DNA of 64,000 nucleotides from Mycolicibacterium duvalii (GCF_010726645.1 NZ_AP022563.1:3224001-3288000), one strand, 5' to 3'; shown: positions 1-8,505, counted from the first letter of the stretch. Numbers and translations are program-made. Notes: generated by a model from the letters alone, not told the origin.

Positions 1-749
1 GCGGCCATCACGCTTTCGACCCGTTCGTGTCGCTGAGCTTCGCCGCGGCCGCAACCACCCGGATCCGGTTGATGACCTACATCCTGGTGTCCGGCTACCG
101 CAGCCCGTACCTCACAGCCAAGGCGGCCGCGAGCTTCGACCTGCTCTCGGGCGGCCGTTTCACGCTGGGCACCGGAGCCGGGTATCTGAAGGCCGAATTC
201 GGCGCGCTGGGAGCCGATTTCGACCGCCGCGGCACTCTTCTCGACGAGGCGATCGCCGCCTGGAAGGCGACGTGGGCCGGTGTCGACCACGTCGGTCCGG
301 AGTTCGGCGTCAGCGGTCATGTGGCCCTGCCGCCGCCCCTGACCGACGGCGGCCCGCCGATCTGGATCGGCGGGAACGGTGCCGCCGCACAGCGCCGCGT
401 CGTCGAGGTCGCCGACGGCTGGATGCCGATGGCGGCGTCCGGCGAAATGGCCGCCATCACGCGCGCGAGGCCGCTCGAGGACATGGAGACGCTGGCCGAC
501 TGGATCGCGACCGTCAACAAGCGGCGCGGTGAGCTCGGCCGCGAGGCCGCCGACGTCGCGTTCGTGCCCTTCGAAGCCGACCTGCTCGCCAGCGGCGACT
601 GCACCGCTTTCTGCGAGGCCCTGCGACCGCGGCTGGACGCATACGCCGAAGCCGGCGTCACGTGGATCACCATCGAGCCGGCCAGCAGAAGCTTCAGCGA
701 CTTCCGCACCGACATCGACCTGCTGGCGTCCCAGCTGGTCTACCGCTGA
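1..749 (+). CDS. LLM-class (F420/flavin-dependent) oxidoreductase, C-terminal part
   Basis: The reading frame is open from the first complete codon at position 3, so the gene begins before the window and about 248 residues are visible. The protein shows the TIM-barrel signatures of luciferase-like monooxygenases: a FDLLSGGRF segment followed by GTGAGY, then PPIWIGGNG and VADGWMP near the middle. In mycobacteria these enzymes usually use F420 or FMN to oxidise or reduce small organic substrates in the cytosol; the substrate cannot be inferred. A GTG at 27 is available, but the similarity continues upstream of it, so it is not the true start. It is followed 13 bases later by a hydrolase gene, which suggests one operon. 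Confidence 0.85.
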   Translation, partial: GHHAFDPFVSLSFAAAATTRIRLMTYILVSGYRSPYLTAKAAASFDLLSGGRFTLGTGAGYLKAEFGALGADFDRRGTLLDEAIAAWKATWAGVDHVGPEFGVSGHVALPPPLTDGGPPIWIGGNGAAAQRRVVEVADGWMPMAASGEMAAITRARPLEDMETLADWIATVNKRRGELGREAADVAFVPFEADLLASGDCTAFCEALRPRLDAYAEAGVTWITIEPASRSFSDFRTDIDLLASQLVYR

Positions 750-762
750 AACGGAGGCCAGC

Positions 763-1500
763 ATGGCCCTGCCTGACCTCGTCCTCGTCCACGGCGGCGA
801 ACACGCCGGTGACTGCTGGGACCTTGTTATCGACGAATTACACCGTCAGACACCGGAACTGCGCGTCCTCGCAGTGGATCTCCCCGGCCGCGGCCGCACG
901 CCGGGAGACCTCGCGACCGCGACGATCGGTGAATGGGTGGATTCGGTGGTGGCCGACATCGACCGCGAGAAGCTCGGCGACATCGTGATCGTCGGCCACT
1001 CGATGGCCGGCGTGACCGTGCCGGGCGTCGTCGCGAAACTCGGTGCTGCACGGGTGCGGGAGATGGTGCTGGTCAGCGCGTTCGTCCCCAGACAAGGGGA
1101 GGCCATCGTGGATACGTTGGGCGGACCCTTGGCGATCTTCGCGCGATGGGCTGCCCGAGGCGGCCGACCGTTCAAGGTGCCCCGCGCTGCCGCGCAATAC
1201 GCGTTCTGCAACGGCATGACGAAGGAGCAGCGTCGGCTGACCCTCTCAAAGCTGTATCGCGAATCCGCCCGCATCCCGGCCCAACCGGTGGATCGCAGCG
1301 ATTTTCCCGAGGACGTGCCGAGAACCTGGGTACTGACCACGCGGGACAGGGCCCTCTCGAAGAAGTCACAGCAGGCGAGCATCGCAGCGCTCGGCGGGGT
1401 GCAGGACGTCATTCCCATCGACGCCTGCCACGACGTGATGTTCAGCCACCCGGAAAAATTGGCGCATATCCTCCTCGAGCGATGCCGACAGAGGCAGTGA
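763..1500 (+). CDS. Alpha/beta-hydrolase
   Basis: A 245-residue alpha/beta-hydrolase. An early VHGG oxyanion-hole segment (residues 9-12) is followed by the nucleophile elbow GHSMAG with Ser80, and a C-terminal DACHDVMFSHP segment supplies the likely catalytic His. The ATG at 763 is chosen because a GGAGG ribosome site lies just before it and the protein begins directly with the first beta strand; a longer in-frame extension upstream overlaps the LLM gene and has no similarity. The fold covers esterases, C-C hydrolases and thioesterases, so the reaction is open. Its place between an LLM oxidoreductase and acyl-CoA genes suggests a catabolic role. Confidence 0.85.
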   Translation: MALPDLVLVHGGEHAGDCWDLVIDELHRQTPELRVLAVDLPGRGRTPGDLATATIGEWVDSVVADIDREKLGDIVIVGHSMAGVTVPGVVAKLGAARVREMVLVSAFVPRQGEAIVDTLGGPLAIFARWAARGGRPFKVPRAAAQYAFCNGMTKEQRRLTLSKLYRESARIPAQPVDRSDFPEDVPRTWVLTTRDRALSKKSQQASIAALGGVQDVIPIDACHDVMFSHPEKLAHILLERCRQRQ

Positions 1501-1507
1501 GGGCCAC

Positions 1508-2326
1508 GTGACCGAGACCAGCTTCTTCGTCAAGGACGGCAACAGTTACGTGCCAACCTCTTTGGGGCGAGGTCCATGGGGTCCCTCACTCTCAGGCAAC
1601 TACATCGGCGGGTTACTCGGCCGTGCGGTCGAACGAGAAGTCGACGACGTCGAGCTTCAACCGGCGCGGTTGACGGTTGACCTGCTCAGGCCGGTGGCCC
1701 TGCAACCGGTGCAGATGCAGACAACGGTTGTGCGGGACGGCCGACGCCTCCGACTGGTGGACGCGTTCATGACGCAGAACGACGTCCTGGTGGCACGGGC
1801 GAGCGGACTGTTCCTTCGCCGCAGCGAGCACACCGAGGACACGGTGTGGACGACCCCGGTCGCGATGCCCGCGATCCCAGCCGAACACGACCAAGTCGCC
1901 GGCGGGCTACCCATGCTGCTCCAGTCGTACGGACGCGATCCGGTCGCGGGCAGCCCCGGCGTCGGTGTCACCGAGTGGTGTCACGACGGACAGAAGTTCG
2001 CCTGGGCGCGGGAGACGAAACTGCTCGTGGACGACGAGCCGCTGTCTCCTTTCACTCGCGCCGTCATGGCCGCAGACATCACCAGTTCGCTGACGCATTG
2101 GGGTACTGCGGGGTTGCAGTTCATCAACGCCGACTACACCGTGACGCTCAGTCGGCTGCCCGAAGGCGTCTGGATCGGACTCGCGGCGGTGACGCACTAC
2201 GGCGATGCCGGGGTGGCCACCGGTGTAGCCACGCTGTTCGACGAAACGGGGCCCATCGGCAGCGGGGTGGCAACGGCGTTGGTGAATCCGGGCTTCACAC
2301 CACCGGCGTCCAGGGCAGCGACGTGA
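1508..2326 (+). CDS. Acyl-CoA thioesterase, double-hotdog (TesB-like)
   Basis: A 272-residue protein with the length and layout of actinobacterial TesB-like double-hotdog thioesterases. The N-terminal half contains SLSGNYIGGLLGRAVE, then the paired strands PARLTVDLLRPV and VVRDGRRLRLVDAFM. The C-terminal half repeats the pattern with a long helix and the end strand IGSGVATALVN. Such enzymes hydrolyse acyl-CoA to the free acid and CoA. The gene starts with GTG seven bases after the hydrolase stop, and its stop overlaps the start of the following crotonase gene by four bases (GTGA), so translation is probably coupled. Confidence 0.8.
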   Translation: MTETSFFVKDGNSYVPTSLGRGPWGPSLSGNYIGGLLGRAVEREVDDVELQPARLTVDLLRPVALQPVQMQTTVVRDGRRLRLVDAFMTQNDVLVARASGLFLRRSEHTEDTVWTTPVAMPAIPAEHDQVAGGLPMLLQSYGRDPVAGSPGVGVTEWCHDGQKFAWARETKLLVDDEPLSPFTRAVMAADITSSLTHWGTAGLQFINADYTVTLSRLPEGVWIGLAAVTHYGDAGVATGVATLFDETGPIGSGVATALVNPGFTPPASRAAT

Positions 2327-3078
2327 CAGCGCCGGCCATCGAGCAGCGCGACGAGGGCAAGGTCCGCACGCTGACGTTGAATCGGCCGGATCGGCTCAAC
2401 GCCTTCACCGCATCGTCCTACCAACTGCTCGCATCGATGCTCGATGACGCGGCCGCGGCCGATGACGTCGCCGTCGTCCTGCTGACGGGGGCGGGCCGGG
2501 CGTTCTGCAGCGGCGTCGACCTGAGCGCGTTGTCCGACGCGGAAGACAGACCGGCCGAGTTCGGTGATGCGTTCGACACACTGCTCGAGAATCTGCTTGC
2601 GTTGCCGAAGCCGCTGGTTGCCGCGGTCCACGGTGTCGCAGTCGGCATCGGCTTCACCTTGCTGCTGCATTGCGACGTGGTGCTCGTCGCCGACGACACA
2701 CGGTTGCGCGCACCGTTCACCCAGCTCGGCACCGCACCGGAAGCCGGAAGCAGTTGGCTACTCCCCCAGGTGGTCGGAGCGCAGCGCGCCGCGGAGCTCA
2801 TTCTCACGTCCCGATGGCTCGAGGCAGGCGAGGCCGTGGACTGGGGGTTGGCCGCGGAGTCCTGTTCGCCAGACACCCTGCACCAGAGGGCGAGTGAGCT
2901 AGCACACGAGATCGCCGCGCACGCGCCCGCGGCGACCAGGGCGGCCAAGCGCCTGCTCCTGCACGACCGCACCGAATCCGTTCGCGCCGCGCTACGACGC
3001 GAACGCGGCGCGGCCACCGAACTTCTGCAGTTGCTCGGTCCGATCGCTCGGAAGAACGGCCCGTCGACCACGATGTAG
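2323..3078 (+). CDS. Enoyl-CoA hydratase/isomerase (crotonase family)
   Basis: A 251-residue crotonase, the usual length. The N-terminal segment LTLNRPDRLNAF is followed by the CoA-binding and oxyanion segments GRAFCSGVDLSAL (about residues 59-70) and HGVAVGIGF, then APEAGSS carrying Glu140 at the usual acid/base position. Only this one of the two canonical hydratase glutamates is present, which fits an isomerase or a divergent hydratase. The start is the GTG at 2323, which overlaps the thioesterase stop; the longer in-frame extension upstream lies inside that gene and is a shadow. It is the last gene of the plus-strand operon before a decayed CoA-transferase. Confidence 0.87.
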   Translation: MTAPAIEQRDEGKVRTLTLNRPDRLNAFTASSYQLLASMLDDAAAADDVAVVLLTGAGRAFCSGVDLSALSDAEDRPAEFGDAFDTLLENLLALPKPLVAAVHGVAVGIGFTLLLHCDVVLVADDTRLRAPFTQLGTAPEAGSSWLLPQVVGAQRAAELILTSRWLEAGEAVDWGLAAESCSPDTLHQRASELAHEIAAHAPAATRAAKRLLLHDRTESVRAALRRERGAATELLQLLGPIARKNGPSTTM

Positions 3079-3122
3079 CCGATGGGCACGGGCGCGACCT
3101 ACACGGCCCCTACGATCGTCCC

Positions 3123-3588
3123 GTGACCAAACCGCTGGACGGCATCAAGGTTCTGGACTTCTCCGAACATGGGTCGTGTCCTCGGCTGCAGCCGCGCTGG
3201 CGGATTTCGGAGCCGAGGTGATCAAGATCGAACGGTCCACCACCGCGATCCGATGCGGACCATCATCGCTGGCGGCATGGTGGCCAGTCGCGAGGGCTAC
3301 GACTACCTCTTCGAGTTCTGCAACCGCAACAAGCGAGGTATCTGCCTGGGCGTCGAAATCGCCCGTGGGCGCGAGGTTTTCAAAAGGTTGGTGCGCTGGG
3401 CGGAGGTCTACGTCACCAACCAGTTGCCACCGGTTCGGCGCAAGTTGCGCACCGAGCCTGCCGACCTGATGGCGATTGATTCGAGGCTGGTCTACGCCAG
3501 AGGCCACGGGCAAGGCCAACGATGGGTTCCTGGCGAGCGGAATCTGCGCGGCCGGGCTTCAGTGGACTCGAAGGCCTCGTTCGCGTGA
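3123..3588 (+). pseudogene. CaiB/BaiF family III CoA-transferase, frameshifted and truncated
   Basis: Three successive plus-strand frames each carry the next part of a CaiB/BaiF N-terminal domain. Frame 3 from a GTG at 3123 gives TKPLDGIKVLDFSE. Frame 2 from about 3176 gives AAALADFGAEVIKIER. Frame 1 from about 3260 gives NRNKRGICLGVEIARG, AEVYVTNQLPP and SRLVYARGHG. Similarity ends at about 3520, where an intact enzyme would continue for more than 250 residues. At least two frameshifts plus loss of the C-terminal two thirds make this a pseudogene. The nearest intact relative is the gene that begins at 4859 on the other strand; the remnant may be an older, separate copy. Confidence 0.85.
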
Positions 3589-3629
3589 TCGCGATCTGAG
3601 CCGTTGCCAACTCGGCGATCCGTCGTCGC

Positions 3630-4859
3630 TCAGGTAATGGCACCTTCGATCTTCAGATCGATGAGGTCGTGGTCTTCCATGCCGAGTTCCCGCAGCACCT
3701 CATCGGTGTGCTCGGCGAACAAGGGTGCCCGGCTGAGTTCGGCGAACGCGTCGTCGAACTTCACCGGATTGGCAACCAGCCGTTGCCTATTGCCCTGCGC
3801 GTCTTCGACGGTTGCTATCCGCCCGTTGGCGAGCATCGACTCGTCGTTGGCTACCTCCCAGGCGTCCTGCACCGGCGCCCACTGACCGCCGAGCAGATCC
3901 AACAACCTCGTGCAGTCGTCGAAGGTGCGCGCGCCGATCGCGTCGGCCAGTAGAGCGGTGGCCTCATCGGCGTTGGCAGCCAAGGACTCCGACGTCTCGA
4001 ACCGCTCGTCGTCGGCCGCCTTCCGCAGGCCCAACAACCGGCACAGCGGAGCCCAGTAGCGGGTGGGCTGCAGCATGGACAACTGGATGAACCGGCCGTC
4101 GGAGCATCGGTAGGCGCCGGTCAGTGGGTTGCCCAGCGCTTGAGTACGGTGGTCGATCTTGGGCAGCGGACAGCCGTACAACATGGCCAGGTTCACGTTG
4201 GACTGATTAGCCCACGCCCCCACCGCCAGAAGCGATACGTCGACAACCGAGGTCTCGCCCGTCGCCTGCCTCCCGTACAGCGCCGCTGCCACCGCACCCG
4301 CGATGGTGATGCCGCCGATGTTGTCGCCGAACGCGCCCGCGGGCATGCCCACCGGGACCTCGGACTCGGCCGCTGTGACACCGTCGGCGTTACCTGCGCG
4401 TGCCCAGAACGCCGTGGAATCGTATGCGCCGTTGTCGCGATCGGGCCCCTCGCTCCCGAACCCGCTACCCGCGACGTAGATGATCGACGGATTGATCCGA
4501 CGGATCTCGTCGAGATCGATTCGCAGTTTCGCGCGCGCTTGTGGTAGGTGGTTGGTCAGAAACACGTCGCTGCGCCGGACGAGTTCCTCGAACACCGGAC
4601 GCGATTGATTGAGCGCCAAGGACAATCCGACGCTGCGCTTACCGCGGTTGGGCGCCTCCACCGTCGGCGAGAACGAAACGCCGGGGGCGGTGGCGGAGCG
4701 GCCTGCGACCGTGACCAGTCCCCGCTGCGCATCCCCGGTCACCGGGTTCTCGACCTTTATGACGTCCGCACCCCAGTCGGCGAGCACCGCGCCCGCGGAA
4801 GGCACGAACGTGAACTGCGCGACCTCCAGCACCCGCACGCCGGTCATCGGTTTACGCAT
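3630..4859 (-). CDS. CaiB/BaiF family III acyl-CoA transferase
   Basis: A 409-residue family III CoA-transferase of normal length. The N-terminal half has LADWGADVIKVENP and EAPNRGKRSVGLSL, followed by SDVFLTNHLPQ. The catalytic Asp expected to form the aspartyl-CoA anhydride is Asp147 in GAYDSTAFWARAG. A C-terminal helical segment ends with HTDEVLRELGM. These enzymes move CoA between carboxylic acids or act as alpha-methylacyl-CoA racemases (Amacr-like). It is divergent from the TetR gene at 5089, with a perfect inverted repeat in the gap, so that regulator probably controls it. A related but clearly different copy lies at 49850-51061. Confidence 0.88.
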   Translation of the reverse strand: MRKPMTGVRVLEVAQFTFVPSAGAVLADWGADVIKVENPVTGDAQRGLVTVAGRSATAPGVSFSPTVEAPNRGKRSVGLSLALNQSRPVFEELVRRSDVFLTNHLPQARAKLRIDLDEIRRINPSIIYVAGSGFGSEGPDRDNGAYDSTAFWARAGNADGVTAAESEVPVGMPAGAFGDNIGGITIAGAVAAALYGRQATGETSVVDVSLLAVGAWANQSNVNLAMLYGCPLPKIDHRTQALGNPLTGAYRCSDGRFIQLSMLQPTRYWAPLCRLLGLRKAADDERFETSESLAANADEATALLADAIGARTFDDCTRLLDLLGGQWAPVQDAWEVANDESMLANGRIATVEDAQGNRQRLVANPVKFDDAFAELSRAPLFAEHTDEVLRELGMEDHDLIDLKIEGAIT

Positions 4860-4996
4860 CTACCCACATCCGTCCCCCACGCGGTCCGGTAGCTCCCAGA
4901 CCTCGATCAAGTCGCAAGGCCTACATAGATTACTAGGTAAGCAATGTCACGCATTCGTGTTTCTGCGCAACCCTCTCGCCGACAGGCGGCTCACCT

Positions 4997-5026
4997 CAGA
5001 CCACATAATTGAGTTTTTGTGGTCTG
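4997..5026. promoter_or_regulatory. Inverted repeat in the CoA-transferase/TetR divergent promoter
   Basis: CAGACCACA at 4997-5005 and TGTGGTCTG at 5018-5026 are perfect 9-bp inverted arms separated by 12 AT-rich bases. The repeat lies in the 229-base gap between two divergently transcribed genes, 63 bases before the TetR start. This is where a self-regulating TetR protein would be expected to bind. The assignment to that TetR is inference. Confidence 0.6.
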
Positions 5027-5088
5027 TGGCAGAGATTAAGAGCTAATGTGTTCCGAGTCAAGGTTGTTCATCGAGGGGGTTTGCGAAG

Positions 5089-5760
5089 ATGGCAGGCGTG
5101 TCAACGCGCGCGAGTGCGGGCCGAGTCGCGTCCTGGGGCGCCGATGCGCCGGTTGGCGAGGAGCAGGCCAGGGAGCGACTGCTGGATGCGGCGGAGGCCT
5201 GTTTTGTCGACTTCGGGCCCGGCCGCACCCGGATGAGCGACATCGCCAAGCGGGCCGGCGTGCATCGTCGAACGGTGTACGACTACTTCCCCACGAAGGA
5301 CGCGCTCGTGGCCGCATCCTTCGTGCGGGCGATCGACGCAGTGCTCGAGGCTTCAGAATCCTGTTGGCAGACGGATGAACCTTTTCTGGATCAACTGTGC
5401 AATGCGATGTTGATCGGATTGCGGGACGCACGGAACTCGCCCACGATGTCGCTACTGATCGGTGCCGACGACCTCGGACGAACGTTTCGGGCCGCCGAGG
5501 GCTCCGAAGTCTGGAGCGACCGTCTCGCGAAGGCACTCGGCGGCCGCCTCCAAGCAGCCATCGCGGCGGGTGAGGTCCGCGATGATCTCACTGCCGAGAC
5601 CATGGCCCACTGGGTGACCCGCATTGCATTCAGCCTCGCCGCCGAACCCGGCAGAAGCGAGGACGGAGGCGACGCCGGCCTGATTCGAGCATTCGTCCCC
5701 GCCTGCCTCGCACCGCGACGAATCGGGACGCCCGTAGACAGGGCGAACAGTCCGACCTGA
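5089..5760 (+). CDS. TetR-family transcriptional regulator
   Basis: A 223-residue TetR regulator. The N-terminal HTH runs from about residue 29 to 75, with the helix pair MSDIAKRAGVHRRTVYDYF. The C-terminal ligand domain contains a WQTDEPFLDQL helix and the segment AGEVRDDLTAETMAHWVTRI. The ATG at 5089 is the start that leaves a short basic tail before the HTH; no better site is visible. It is very similar along its whole length to the TetR at 25218-25877, so the two arose by duplication. It is divergent from a CoA-transferase and probably represses it; an inverted repeat lies between them. Confidence 0.9.
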   Translation: MAGVSTRASAGRVASWGADAPVGEEQARERLLDAAEACFVDFGPGRTRMSDIAKRAGVHRRTVYDYFPTKDALVAASFVRAIDAVLEASESCWQTDEPFLDQLCNAMLIGLRDARNSPTMSLLIGADDLGRTFRAAEGSEVWSDRLAKALGGRLQAAIAAGEVRDDLTAETMAHWVTRIAFSLAAEPGRSEDGGDAGLIRAFVPACLAPRRIGTPVDRANSPT

Positions 5761-5940
5761 AGTAGACGCGATTGTCAGAAACGCATCTCACTGACCGTCT
5801 CGACTCACATCAGCGGACACCCAAAGCTGACTATTGTCCGGATGTAAGGACGCAGAAGACAATGCCTGAAAGTGACACACGTGCCAGAATCGGCGGTGAC
5901 AGACATCGACGAGCAGCCGACTCGGCTGTAGGGGCGCCAC

Positions 5941-6065
5941 ATGAGTACGGATCTGACCGAAGAAGAGACGTCAGAGATGCACCACTGATGATCGTCGGAG
6001 AGGGCACCAACGAGATTCAGCGCAACGTCATCGCGGCCCAACTGGTCGCCCGCGGCGGCATCTGA
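5941..6065 (+). pseudogene. Acyl-CoA dehydrogenase with internal deletion (both ends kept)
   Basis: Two fragments touch each other. From an ATG at 5941 one frame reads MSTDLTEEETSEM, which looks like the first residues of an ACAD, and stops at 5988. A second frame ending at 6065 reads IVGEGTNEIQRNVIAAQLV, the standard ACAD C-terminal active-site region. About 340 codons are missing between them. The simplest explanation is a large internal deletion that left the two ends in different frames. The N-terminal assignment is weaker than the C-terminal one. The stop lies 20 bases before the FprB-like gene, so the original operon was probably ACAD-fprB. Confidence 0.75.
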
Positions 6066-6085
6066 AACGCGATAGGAGACGCGCC

Positions 6086-7726
6086 GTGGCATACGTGATC
6101 ACTCAGAACTGTTGCAAGGATGCCAGTTGCGTGCCGGTGTGCCCGGTCGACTGCATTCGTCCGGTTGGCGCCGCCGGTCAATTCACCGGCGCCGAAATGC
6201 TCTACATCGATCCGGAGGCGTGCATCGACTGCGGTGCCTGCCTGGAGGAATGCCCGGTCGACGCGATCCACTACGATGAGGACCTGCCGCCGGAACTCGA
6301 ACGCTTCCGCGACATCAACGCGGCATACTTCGAGCGTCACCCCTTGGAACCCAGTGCACCTGCGAAGCCCCGCCGTGGCGACCAGGTCCGGCCGGGGACT
6401 CTCCGGGTCGCGATCGTCGGCGCCGGGCCTGCCGCGTGCTACGCCGCGACCGCTCTGATGGAGGTCGACGGTGTCGAGGTCGATCTCTTCGAGCGGCTCC
6501 CCACGCCCTTCGGCTTGATCCGTGCGGGCGTGGCCCCTGACCACCAACACACCAAGGCGGTCGCCCAGGTCTTCGAGCACGCCCTGGGAAACAAGCGCTT
6601 ACGCTGTCACCTCAACGTGGAGGTCGGCGCCGACGTGACTCATGACGATCTGCTCGCTCACCACCACGCGGTCGTCTACGCGGTCGGCGCTTCCCGCAGC
6701 CGGGATCTCGGCATTCCCGGCGAGGACTTGCCGGGAAACCACTCCGCGGTGGACTTCGTCGGGTGGTACAACGGCCATCCGGACCACGCGCATCACGAGT
6801 TCGACCTGTCCGGCGAGCGAGCGGTCATCATCGGTAACGGCAACGTCGCGCTCGACGCAGCCAGGGTGCTGCTCCTGGACCACACGCAGCTCGCGAAGAC
6901 CGATATCGCAGCACATGCGCTGGATGCGCTGTCGCACAGTCAGATCCGCGAGGTGGTCATCCTCGGGCGGCGCGGACCCCGTGATGCCGCGTTCTCCGCC
7001 GGTGAGTTCCTCGCCCTCGGCCATCTGTCCGGGGTGGACGTGGTGATCACCGACGACGAGCTGACGGCGAGCTCGACCGACGACGTCGAGACCGAACTCA
7101 AACTTCGACTCGCCCGCGAGTACGCCGACAAGCCGACCACGCCCGAGAACAAGCGCATCGTCTTCCGCTTCCTGGCCTCGCCCTCGGAGGTCGTCGGTTC
7201 CGACCGCGCCGAAAGCCTGCGCATCGTGTCCAACAGCGTCGATGAGACAGGCGCATTGGTGACCGGCGATCCCTCCAACGGCACCGAACTGATCGAGACC
7301 TCTCTGATCCTGCGGTCCATCGGATATCACGGATCGCCGATCGACGGATTGCCTTACGACGCAACCAAGGGCGTCACGCCGAACGATCACGGTAGGGTCA
7401 TCGACGACGACGGTCAGCCCTTGACCGGGGTGTACGTGACGGGATGGATCAAGCGGGGTCCGCGGGGCGTCATCGGCACCAACCGCACATGTGCAGAAGA
7501 GACTGTGGCTGCACTCCTCGACGACTACGCAGCCGACCATCTCTCGCGACGTGTCGCCGATCGCAACGCCGTACTCCAATTGCTCGCCGAACGCGGGTCG
7601 AGCCCCATAGCCTGGAGCGGTTGGAAGGCCATCGACGCGGCCGAGCGGCGGCGTGGGGCCGAGCAGTCACGGCCACGGGTGAAGTTCGTCGACGTCGCCG
7701 AGCTGGTCGCCAGTGCAAGGGCTTGA
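6086..7726 (+). CDS. fprB: Ferredoxin/ferredoxin-NADP reductase fusion (FprB-type)
   Basis: A 546-residue fusion. Residues 1 to about 75 form a 7Fe/8Fe ferredoxin domain with a first cysteine group around C9, C15, C19 and C23 and a second group C46, C49, C52 and C56 in ACIDCGACLEECPVD. The rest is an adrenodoxin-reductase-like FNR: VAIVGAGPAACYAA binds FAD and VIIGNGNVALDAARVL binds NADPH, with a late GWIKRGPRGVIGTN segment. It passes electrons between NADPH and ferredoxins, for example for P450s or Rieske oxygenases. The start is the GTG at 6086 after a GGAG site. M. tuberculosis FprB has the same architecture; orthology versus a paralog of it cannot be decided here. Confidence 0.88.
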   Translation: MAYVITQNCCKDASCVPVCPVDCIRPVGAAGQFTGAEMLYIDPEACIDCGACLEECPVDAIHYDEDLPPELERFRDINAAYFERHPLEPSAPAKPRRGDQVRPGTLRVAIVGAGPAACYAATALMEVDGVEVDLFERLPTPFGLIRAGVAPDHQHTKAVAQVFEHALGNKRLRCHLNVEVGADVTHDDLLAHHHAVVYAVGASRSRDLGIPGEDLPGNHSAVDFVGWYNGHPDHAHHEFDLSGERAVIIGNGNVALDAARVLLLDHTQLAKTDIAAHALDALSHSQIREVVILGRRGPRDAAFSAGEFLALGHLSGVDVVITDDELTASSTDDVETELKLRLAREYADKPTTPENKRIVFRFLASPSEVVGSDRAESLRIVSNSVDETGALVTGDPSNGTELIETSLILRSIGYHGSPIDGLPYDATKGVTPNDHGRVIDDDGQPLTGVYVTGWIKRGPRGVIGTNRTCAEETVAALLDDYAADHLSRRVADRNAVLQLLAERGSSPIAWSGWKAIDAAERRRGAEQSRPRVKFVDVAELVASARA

Positions 7727-7862
7727 GGTCGACCTCCTGCGGAATGCCGGACCGTTGGCTCGGGTCATATTCAAGCCATTGAACACGTTGTAGGTCATCG
7801 CATAATTCGGCACCTACTTACTCCGATCAGTCGGCGACCCCGCTGCCCCTCGTCGCCGAGCG

Positions 7863-8240
7863 CCTGAGGTCCCAAAGACTGATGTCGAACTCGTTCTCTA
7901 CCGAGCGAACGACGGTGTCGCACTGATCACCGTCAACGACCCGGACCGGAGAAACGCGGTCACCGACGCCATGTCGGCGCAGTTGCGCTCGGCGGTGGAA
8001 CGCGCCGAGGCCGACGAGACCGTCCACGCCGTCGTCGTCACCGGCGCGGGCAAGGCCTTCTGTGCCGGTGCCGACCTCAGCGCGCTCGGCGAAGCAGCAG
8101 AGGAGGGACTGCCGGAGCTCTACGACGGATTCATGGCTCTCGCCAACTGCTCCCTGCCCACCATTGCGGCGGTCAACGGGGCCGCGGTCGGGGCCAGGCT
8201 CAACCTTGCGCTGGCCGCTGACGTCGAACTCGGCTCGCGT
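7863..8240 (+). pseudogene. Crotonase (enoyl-CoA hydratase), C-terminus deleted
   Basis: One frame shows a convincing crotonase N-terminal half: [14 protein letters not shown], then [19 protein letters not shown] and [22 protein letters not shown]. Similarity stops at about 8235, roughly residue 118, exactly where a MaoC remnant on the opposite strand begins. No convincing start codon precedes it; the frame is open upstream to about 7851 without a usable ribosome site. Even the oxyanion loop reads VGARLN where GGG or GAG-type glycines are usual. It is a truncated gene at a rearrangement junction. I see nothing else recognisable between 7727 and 7862. Confidence 0.85.
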
Positions 8241-8505
8241 TGTGTTGCCCTCCTCCAACAGTTTTCGGCGATCCTGTTGATCGCGATGACGTGTCCGTTG
8301 AAGCGGGTGGCGTATTCGCATAGATGCCGACGGTGGTCGCCGTATCCGAATGCGAAGTGGCGCGACCCATCCCACGTGACTTCGTAGTCGTGCGGCTTGT
8401 TCTGCTGGGGACGGAGCACCCCCAGGCGGAGGCGAGATCGCTCGAACGCCGCGTCGGTGAGCGTGCCGCGAAAGTTCCGGCGGTCTGCTCCGGAACGGTG
8501 GTCAT
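8241..8505 (-). pseudogene. MaoC/FAS1-like dehydratase, N-terminal remnant with frameshift
   Basis: Reading leftwards from an ATG at 8505 (which overlaps the hydrolase stop as ATGA), MTTVPEQTAG leads after a one-base shift into a frame reading FRGTLTDAAFERSRLRLGV, then [18 protein letters not shown]. This is the N-terminal hotdog of actinobacterial FAS1-like dehydratases. The following [14 protein letters not shown] still resembles the next family segment. Everything beyond about residue 85 is gone, cut at the junction with a crotonase remnant on the other strand. An intact gene of about 280 residues would have been translationally coupled to the hydrolase. Confidence 0.7.

Noticed and set aside
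8241-8335. The segment [13 protein letters not shown] considered as the end of an insertion-sequence transposase.
   Set aside because: It aligns better as the continuation of the FAS1-like dehydratase after FAFGYGD (LYC, YA, TRF, VIA positions); no terminal repeats or target duplications are visible.
8434-8457. The minus-strand frame from 8505 translates to PTRRSSDL, the peptide known as the translated signature of Illumina adapter contamination.
   Set aside because: At DNA level the stretch differs from the adapter at about 7 of 24 bases, the codons are normal high-GC ones, and the neighbouring frame gives a sensible MaoC sequence (LTDAAFERSRL). It is a coincidence, not adapter sequence.
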